Origin: a virus
IMG/VR virus record: IMGVR_UViG_3300009551_000077
Location: 1 to 40,484 of that record
DNA length: 40,484 bases
Direction: 5' to 3' (one strand)
Shown here: positions 35,294-40,484 of the stretch, one piece after another
Position numbering within the stretch: position 1 is the first letter of the stretch
Layout: each line of letters starts with the position of its first letter
Notes under the pieces: model-generated
The model's database searches: none
What the model saw: the letters and a program-made list of their open reading frames with translations, nothing else
What the model was told of the DNA's origin: nothing
Translations under genes and position numbers: made by a program

Positions 35294-37493
35294 TCCCACC
35301 ACCATTCATCGCTGTGAAGCGATTAAGGACCACAAATTGGCCGATAAAGACATTCTCGAAGATGAAGTCGAAGCCTTTGAAGCTGCCGTAGAAGCGGAAA
35401 CCGAAAACCGCAACCGGGCGCTGGAGTCTTTGCGCTTCAATCGCCTCGGCGACCAGTGGCCTGAGAAGATCAAGCAGGACCGCATTCTGGCACAGCGTCC
35501 TGTGTTGACGCTCAACCATGCGCCGGCCTTCATTCGCCAGGTTGTCAATGACAGCCGCATGAACCGTCCGCAAATCACAGTCAAACCCGTGGATAGCGGA
35601 GCCGATATTGCCACGGCCAATGTCTACAAGGGCCTGATCAAGACTATCGAGACGCAGTCCAAGGCTGACATTGCCTATGACACGGCGGTTGATTTCGCTG
35701 CCTCCATGGGCTTTGGCTATTTGCAGGTTGCCATCGAATACGAGTTTGATGACTCGTTCGACAAGGGCCTGCGCATCAAGGCCGTGGAGAATCCCTTCAG
35801 CGTCTATGGCGATCCGTTTGCCAAGGGTGCTGACAGCTCGGAATGGAACAAGGCTTTCGTCACCGACCTGATGACGATTGACGACTTCAACGGCAAGTAC
35901 AAGGGCGCAGAGCAGGTTGATTGGACCTCCAGCGGCTATGACTCGCTCAAGATGCCGTGGCGCGAGGAGAACCAGATCCTCATTGCCGAAAGCTGGTCCC
36001 GCGAGGAAGTGCCACGCACCATCCTGCTGCTCAGTAATGGGCAGGTGGTAGGCGAAGATCAGTACAAGGCCGGCATGGATTATTTCATGCAGATGGGCAT
36101 CACGGTCCAAAGCTCCCGCTTGTCCAAGTCTCATAAGGTCACGCAGCGTATCATGACCGGCGCTGAAGTTCTGGAGGAGAACGACTGGGCAGGCCGCTAT
36201 ATCCCGATCATTCCCGTCTATGGCGAGGAAGTGAACGTTGAGGGCAAGCGCCATTTCTTCTCGCTGACCCATCACGCCATGGATGCCATGCGGATGCACA
36301 ACTACTGGCGCACCACGGCAACCGAGGTTGTCGCCTTGGCCCCGCGCATGCCTTTCATTGGTGAAGAAGGCGCTTTCGACGTTGATACCGAGAAGTGGCA
36401 GACCGCCAACACTGAGAACTGGTCCTATGTCCAGTACAAGAAGGGCAAGCAGCCCCCCATGCGTCAGCCGATTGACTCGACAGGCGCTGCCGGTTCGATG
36501 CAGCAAGCCATGGCTGCCGTAGATGACATGAAGGCCATCATTGGCATGTACGATGCCAGCCTTGGCAATCGCTCCAATGAGACCTCCGGCGTTGCCATCA
36601 ACAGCCGCAAGCATGAAGGCGATGTATCGACCTATCACATTCAGGACAACCTCTCGCGCGCCATCCGGCATGTGGGCGTTGTCCTCACCGATCTTATTCC
36701 GCTGGTCTATTCCAACCGCCAAGTGATCCGCATCCTGGGCGACGATGGCACGGAAACCACTGTGAAGCAGGGGCCGCGCCCCGAAGGCCAGCCGGCACAG
36801 CCTCCCATGCCCACGCCACAGCAGAAAATGCACGGTGCCAATGCCCAGCCACTCGTCCATCCAAATGGACAGGAACACATCTACGATCTTGGCGTGGGCA
36901 AGTATGACATTGTGGTCGATACCGGTCCTAGCTTCACCACCCGCCGCGAGCAGATCGCGCAGGAAATGATGGCGTTCCTGAAGGCTTTCCCGCAGGCAGC
37001 GCCTGTCGTGGGCGACATCTTCGTCAAGGAACTCGACTGGCCACAGGGCGAGGAAATTGCCGACCGCCTCAAGGCCATGCTGCCCCCGCAAGCTGCCGGA
37101 GGCTTGCCGCCTGAAGTCCAGAGCATGATGCAGGACGGCCAGAAGATGATCGGCATGCTCCAGCAGAAGGTCCAGCAGGCCACGCAGGAGAACTCGGTCC
37201 TGAAGGCCCAGAGCCAGATCAAGGACCAGGTCCACGCCCTCGAACTGGAAAAGAAAGACGTTGAACTCAAGAAAGTCACCGCCGTGCACGCCGTCCAGAA
37301 CGCGATGCCGGAACCGCAGGTCGCTGATCCCGGCTTCGGACCAGACCAATATTCAGAAGCCCTCCAAAACGCGGGCGCTCTCCAGATCGACGCTTACGAC
37401 GCCGAAACCAAACGCATCGTGGGACTGGCGCAAGCCCACTCTCTGATGAACCCGCAGCCCAAGCCTGTGCCTTCCACACCCAAAGGAGCCTGA
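35271..37493 (+). CDS. P22-type portal protein
   Basis: 740 aa. N-terminal DNLSR-type body: EAFEAAVEAETENRNRALESLRFNRLGDQWPEKIKQDRILAQRPVLTLNHAPAFIRQVVNDSRMNRPQITVKP is diagnostic for P22-like portals, as is the later SNETSGVAINSRKHEGDVSTYHIQDNLSRAIRHVG. The C-terminal 170 residues form a long coiled barrel (QSMMQDGQKMIGMLQQKVQQATQENSVLKAQSQIKDQVHALELEKKDVEL). The dodecameric portal is the channel for DNA and senses head fullness. GTG 35271 overlaps the terminase end by 23 bp. Confidence 0.9.
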   Translation: MQEAGWHNPTTIHRCEAIKDHKLADKDILEDEVEAFEAAVEAETENRNRALESLRFNRLGDQWPEKIKQDRILAQRPVLTLNHAPAFIRQVVNDSRMNRPQITVKPVDSGADIATANVYKGLIKTIETQSKADIAYDTAVDFAASMGFGYLQVAIEYEFDDSFDKGLRIKAVENPFSVYGDPFAKGADSSEWNKAFVTDLMTIDDFNGKYKGAEQVDWTSSGYDSLKMPWREENQILIAESWSREEVPRTILLLSNGQVVGEDQYKAGMDYFMQMGITVQSSRLSKSHKVTQRIMTGAEVLEENDWAGRYIPIIPVYGEEVNVEGKRHFFSLTHHAMDAMRMHNYWRTTATEVVALAPRMPFIGEEGAFDVDTEKWQTANTENWSYVQYKKGKQPPMRQPIDSTGAAGSMQQAMAAVDDMKAIIGMYDASLGNRSNETSGVAINSRKHEGDVSTYHIQDNLSRAIRHVGVVLTDLIPLVYSNRQVIRILGDDGTETTVKQGPRPEGQPAQPPMPTPQQKMHGANAQPLVHPNGQEHIYDLGVGKYDIVVDTGPSFTTRREQIAQEMMAFLKAFPQAAPVVGDIFVKELDWPQGEEIADRLKAMLPPQAAGGLPPEVQSMMQDGQKMIGMLQQKVQQATQENSVLKAQSQIKDQVHALELEKKDVELKKVTAVHAVQNAMPEPQVADPGFGPDQYSEALQNAGALQIDAYDAETKRIVGLAQAHSLMNPQPKPVPSTPKGA

Positions 37494-37496
37494 TCC

Positions 37497-37889
37497 ATGG
37501 CTTATTATGATGATTTCCTAGACGGCACAGCCGTTGAGAGCGCCTCCAGCGGCAACGTGGCTGCCGGTACGTGTTCGGCGAGCTTTGCGGCTGATCCCAA
37601 TGTGATGAATTTCATTTCAGGCTTCACGCTCACCGGTTCAGGTGCCACTGCTGCATCTGTGGTGCAATTGACCGTTGCGGGCGTTCTGGGCGGCACGCAG
37701 ACCTATATCGTGCCTGTTCCTGCCGGCGTGACTGTCTCGATCCAGCCGCTGGTCGTGCAGTTCCCGGAACCCATTCAGGCAGCGGCCAAGAACACAGCCA
37801 TTACGGTATCTGTCCCGACCTTCGGTTCGGGCAATACCAACGTCGCCATCAGCATGTACGGCTATCGCCGCCGTCTCGGTGTCGCCTAA
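37497..37889 (+). CDS. Small beta-rich head protein, candidate decoration protein
   Basis: 130 aa, strongly beta (GFTLTGSGATAASVVQLTVAGVLGGTQTYIVPVPAGVTVSIQPLVVQFPEPIQAAAKNTAITVSVPTFGSGNTNVAISMYGYRRR). GGAG lies 9 nt before ATG 37497. The position between portal and scaffold suggests a capsid decoration or head-closure protein. No family recognised with confidence. Confidence 0.65.
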   Translation: MAYYDDFLDGTAVESASSGNVAAGTCSASFAADPNVMNFISGFTLTGSGATAASVVQLTVAGVLGGTQTYIVPVPAGVTVSIQPLVVQFPEPIQAAAKNTAITVSVPTFGSGNTNVAISMYGYRRRLGVA

Positions 37890-37895
37890 CAAATT

Positions 37896-37935
37896 CTGGC
37901 ATCCCGCCAGTTTGATCCAAGCGTCGTGATGACGC
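37896..37935 (+). other. Two short hairpins before the scaffold gene
   Basis: CTGGC-N5-GCCAG (37896-37910) followed by TTT, and GCGTC-GTGAT-GACGC (37921-37935). The core CGTCGTGATGACG recurs at 38887-38899 before the coat gene. They may set mRNA processing or relative protein levels; the first could be a weak terminator. Confidence 0.45.
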
Positions 37936-37971
37936 TCGGCATCCAATCACCACCCCGCAAGGACGTGATAC

Positions 37972-38871
37972 ATGGAAGAACTACCCGGAACTACCCCTGA
38001 GCCAACCATCGCGCAGGAGGTTCCCCAAACGCCCCCGAATGAAGCCCCCGAAGCCGATGAGCCTGACAGTCTTGAACCCCAAGACGACGCTGGCGAATCC
38101 CCGGAGCCTGAGTTTGAGGAAGTGGACTTCAGCGGCAAGAAGTATTCGATCCCGAAGGAACTTGCCCCGATCATTGCGAAGGCTGAAAACCTTGAAGCAG
38201 GCGTTACCAAACGCTTCCAGGAGGCAGCCGAGGTTCGCAAGACCTATGAAGCCCAGTTGCAGACGTTCCAGCGTGAACAGCAGGTCAATTTCGAACTCAG
38301 CAAGGAAATGGCCCAGCTTACGGGCGTGGAACAGCGTCTCGCCCAGCTCCAGCAAGTAGACTGGCAGGCTTGGCAGGCGCAGAACCCGCAGGCGGCTAAC
38401 GCCGCCATGGCGGAACTCGTGCAGCTGCAAAGCGCACACCAGAATCTTCGCGGACACGTTGAGAGCCGCAAAGCCGAGATTGGAGCTATTCAGGAGCAGC
38501 GTGCTGCGACCCAGATTAGCCAAGCCATCGAAGCACTCAGCAAGCCCGATCCTGAAAAAGGATGGGCAGGTAAATTCGACGCAGCAACGCGCGAAGGTCT
38601 AACCAAGTTTGGCAAAGAGATCGGGTACTCGGACGAAGAACTCCGAAACACCACGCATCCTCTGATGATCAAGACGTTGAACCTCGCCCGCATTGGCCTG
38701 GAGTCACTCAAAAAGCAGAAAGCAGCGGCCACCGCACCAAAGGTGAGCGCCGAACCCGTTCCCACAATCCAGTCAGGCAAGTCGAAGGCGACCGTCAAGG
38801 ATCCCAATCGCATGAGCATGGCCGAATTTACGAAATGGCGTGAGGAGTCGATCCGCAAACGCGGTCGCTAA
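37972..38871 (+). CDS. Scaffolding protein
   Basis: 299 aa. A Pro/Glu-rich acidic N-terminus (PGTTPEPTIAQEVPQTPPNEAPEADEPDSLEPQDDAGE) leads into EEVDFSGKKYSIPKELAPIIAKAENLEAGVTKRFQEAAEVRKTYEAQLQTF, a long coiled-coil middle and a basic C-terminus (EFTKWREESIRKRGR) that probably binds the coat protein, as P22 scaffold does through its helix-loop-helix end. It lies directly before the coat gene. Confidence 0.85.
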   Translation: MEELPGTTPEPTIAQEVPQTPPNEAPEADEPDSLEPQDDAGESPEPEFEEVDFSGKKYSIPKELAPIIAKAENLEAGVTKRFQEAAEVRKTYEAQLQTFQREQQVNFELSKEMAQLTGVEQRLAQLQQVDWQAWQAQNPQAANAAMAELVQLQSAHQNLRGHVESRKAEIGAIQEQRAATQISQAIEALSKPDPEKGWAGKFDAATREGLTKFGKEIGYSDEELRNTTHPLMIKTLNLARIGLESLKKQKAAATAPKVSAEPVPTIQSGKSKATVKDPNRMSMAEFTKWREESIRKRGR

Positions 38872-38886
38872 ACCCAACCACGGACC

Positions 38887-38899
38887 CGTCGTGATGACG
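38887..38899 (+). other. Repeated hairpin before the coat gene
   Basis: CGTC-GTGAT-GACG, identical in 13 bases to 37922-37934, sits 29 nt before the coat ATG. The repeat at two head-gene leaders suggests a shared role such as mRNA stabilisation or processing. Confidence 0.4.
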
Positions 38900-38927
38900 A
38901 GGGCCTATCCCTTGAGGACATGCCAAA

Positions 38928-40130
38928 ATGGCAAATACCCTTCTTACTCCCACCATTATCACGAAGGAGACCTTGCGCGTTCTTCACGCCAGCCTCCCCT
39001 TCATCAAGTCGATCAACACCGAATACGATTCCTCGTTCGCCAAGACCGGCGCGAAGATCGGTTCGACCCTCACCATCCGCAAGCCGAACCAGTACACGGT
39101 TCGTAACGGCGCGGTGATGAACGTGCAGGATACGACCGAACCCTCGACCACGCTGACCGTCAACACCCAGAAGGGTGTCGACATGAACTTCACCTCGCAG
39201 GACTTGACGCTGACCATCGACCAGTTCAGCCAGCGTTACATCCAGCCGGCCATGAAGGTTCTCGCCGCCGCCATCGAAAACGACGCGTTCTCGATGATCA
39301 AGGACATCTACCAGACCGCCGCGCAGTCCACCATCACGTCCTCGCTGACCTTCGCGACCGTGCTGAATGGCCGCAAGAAGCTGGTGGACTCTCTGGTGCC
39401 TCCGGGTGACCTGACCGCCGTGATGCCGACGCAGAACAACGTCGATCTCGTGGACGTTCTGAAAGCTCTCTTCCAGTCTGGTCCTCAGTTGAAGGAACAG
39501 TATGAAGAAGGCCTGATGGGCTACGCCGCCGGCTTCGGCTTCAAGGAATCGACCATCATTCCGAAGTTCACCTCCGGCACGGAAACCGCCTCGGGCACCA
39601 TTACGGTGAACCAGTCGGGTGCAACCGGCTCCTCGGTGACCGTCACCAACGGTTCCTCCAAGACCCTGAAGGCTGGTGACATCATCACCTTCGTGGGTTG
39701 CAACCGCTGCCACCCGGAAACCAAGGCCGACACTGGCGTTCTGCAACAGTTCGTTGTGACCGCTGACGTTGCCACCTCGGGCACCACGATCAACATCTCT
39801 CCGTCGATCGTGACCTCTGGCGCAAGCCAGAACGTGACGGCTTCTCCGACCAACTCGCAGGCCATCACCAAGGTGGGCGGCGCGTCGGGCATCCGTGACG
39901 AAATGCTCCTGTTCCATCGTGACGCCTTCACGCTCGCCACGGCTGACTTGATCATGCCGAACGGGCTGCACTTCTCGGGCCGCGATAACCAGGACGGCAT
40001 CTCGATCCGTATGCTCCAGCAGTACGACATCAACAACGACCGCATGCCGACCCGTATCGACGTCTTGTATGGCTACAAGACGCTGCGCCCGGAACTGGCT
40101 TGCCGCGTTGCCTCGAACTCCACCGCGTAG
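38928..40130 (+). CDS. Major capsid protein (P22 gp5-like, HK97 fold)
   Basis: 400 aa. MANTLLTPTIITKETLRVLHASLPFIKSINTEYDSSFAKTGAKIGSTLTIRKPNQYTVRNGA and RYIQPAMKVLAAAIENDAFSMIKDIYQ are typical of the P22 coat family. The stretch from about 215 to 300 (SGTITVNQSGATGSSVTVTNGSSKTLKAGDIITFVGCNRCHPETKADTGVLQQFVVTADV) is a beta insertion in the position of the P22 I-domain. It builds the icosahedral shell on the scaffold. Codon use shows a strong bias to C/G-ending codons, fitting high expression. GAGG about 11 nt before ATG 38928. Confidence 0.92.
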   Translation: MANTLLTPTIITKETLRVLHASLPFIKSINTEYDSSFAKTGAKIGSTLTIRKPNQYTVRNGAVMNVQDTTEPSTTLTVNTQKGVDMNFTSQDLTLTIDQFSQRYIQPAMKVLAAAIENDAFSMIKDIYQTAAQSTITSSLTFATVLNGRKKLVDSLVPPGDLTAVMPTQNNVDLVDVLKALFQSGPQLKEQYEEGLMGYAAGFGFKESTIIPKFTSGTETASGTITVNQSGATGSSVTVTNGSSKTLKAGDIITFVGCNRCHPETKADTGVLQQFVVTADVATSGTTINISPSIVTSGASQNVTASPTNSQAITKVGGASGIRDEMLLFHRDAFTLATADLIMPNGLHFSGRDNQDGISIRMLQQYDINNDRMPTRIDVLYGYKTLRPELACRVASNSTA

Positions 40131-40138
40131 TCGTGAGC

Positions 40139-40156
40139 GGGGAGCTTCGGCTCCCC
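40139..40156 (+). terminator. Hairpin after the coat gene
   Basis: Perfect stem GGGGAGC (40139-40145) / GCTCCCC (40150-40156) with a TTCG tetraloop, 8 nt after the coat stop. A following T tract is poor, so it may protect the coat mRNA 3' end or give partial termination rather than full. Confidence 0.65.
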
Positions 40157-40193
40157 CTCCCTCCGTTTCAACCTTCATCCAAGGATAACCCCA

Positions 40194-40430
40194 ATGGCTA
40201 TTGGTAAATTTCTCTCTGACTTGAATCCCGGCGGAACGTCCGTCGGCCAGACTACCGCAGACCTTATTGCGATGTATGGCGGCACGCCGGTTTCCCAGCG
40301 TTCCAACTCCATCCAGGCCGCTTCGGTCGTGTCTGTTTCTTCCAACATCACCATCGCGGCCTCTCTGACCGCATGGATTGTGGAAGTCACCGCCACGCTG
40401 ACCGGCCTCGGCCTGTGGAAGGGCGCTTAA
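40194..40430 (+). CDS. Small beta-rich protein after the coat gene
   Basis: 78 aa: AIGKFLSDLNPGGTSVGQTTADLIAMYGGTPVSQRSNSIQAASVVSVSSNITIAASLTAWIVEVTATLTGLGLWKGA. AAGGAT lies before ATG 40194. The hydrophobic, Ser/Thr-rich C-terminal half could be beta or membrane-associated. Likely a minor head protein. Its last 22 residues are also at 1-69 because the circle is opened there. Confidence 0.65.
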   Translation: MAIGKFLSDLNPGGTSVGQTTADLIAMYGGTPVSQRSNSIQAASVVSVSSNITIAASLTAWIVEVTATLTGLGLWKGA

Positions 40431-40484
40431 CAGCATCAATCGCGGGGCTGCTTTGGTGGCCCCGTTTTCCCTTCAACAATCAAA
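40362..40484. repeat. Terminal direct repeat, right copy
   Basis: Identical to 1-123; evidence for circular closure (see the left copy). Confidence 0.93.
40443..40468 (+). terminator. Terminator, right-end copy
   Basis: The same hairpin as 82-107 (CGGGGC / GCCCCG, then TTTT), located in the repeated end. Confidence 0.75.

Noticed and set aside
35079-37349. 756-codon open frame on the minus strand across the portal gene
   Set aside because: It is a shadow of the GC-rich portal gene: no ribosome site, repetitive Leu/Val/Gly/His composition, and the plus strand encodes a clear portal.
38868-40439. 523-codon open frame on the minus strand across the coat gene
   Set aside because: Composition (runs of Gly, Arg, His, Asp) reflects the reverse complement of highly biased coat codons; no start signal and no domain.

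Overview
The window is a complete temperate bacteriophage genome. Its first 123 bases are repeated exactly as its last 123 (1-123 = 40362-40484), so the sequence closes into a circle of about 40,361 bp, linearised inside the last codons of a small gene behind the coat protein. The virion genes are P22-like (coat, scaffold, portal, DNA-stabilisation/needle-side protein, short-tail adaptor, three ejection-type proteins, tail lysozyme), with no tape measure or tail tube, so the particle should be a short-tailed podovirus. A tyrosine integrase, an excisionase-like gene and a CI-like repressor show it is temperate. Gene style (dense ATGA/GTGA overlaps, Rad52-type annealase, NPDGPEAA-type small proteins, high GC) suggests an alphaproteobacterial, probably Hyphomicrobiales, host; this is inference.

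Layout. The rightward late arm runs from about 33.1 kb through the circle junction to 16.66 kb: terminase, portal, scaffold, coat, a sugar-modification cassette (glycosyltransferase, methyltransferase, RmlB-like dehydratase; 133-2482), tail adaptor and gp10-like protein, tail lysozyme, ejection proteins, fibre, a lysis region and a few accessory enzymes. The leftward arm (25.4 to 16.6 kb) holds small early proteins, Rad52-type recombination genes, two HNH nucleases, excisionase, integrase and a string of tiny accessory genes. It converges with the late arm at 16.64-16.66 kb. Between the arms, at 25.4-26.3 kb, is a lambda-like switch: a CI-type repressor, a divergent small Cro/YdaS-like gene, and two pairs of 17-bp operator-like sites. 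Rightward from the switch come small early genes, a PD-(D/E)XK nuclease, a DnaB-type helicase, a YdaU/DUF1376 replication protein, a GIY-YIG protein and a NusG-like protein.

The most unusual stretch is the roughly 500-bp non-coding island at 32.57-33.06 kb, just upstream of the packaging genes. It contains a nested hairpin, a tRNA-like element, and an arrangement that reads as a circularly permuted tRNA-Thr(UGU): the 3' half with an encoded CCA precedes the 5' half, and the flanking sequences pair to extend the D stem. Other points of interest are an endolysin fused in frame to a two-helix membrane domain that has its own ribosome binding site and start codon, a 48-residue membrane-protein gene on the minus strand inside the late operon, and truncated or duplicated paralogues across the two arms.
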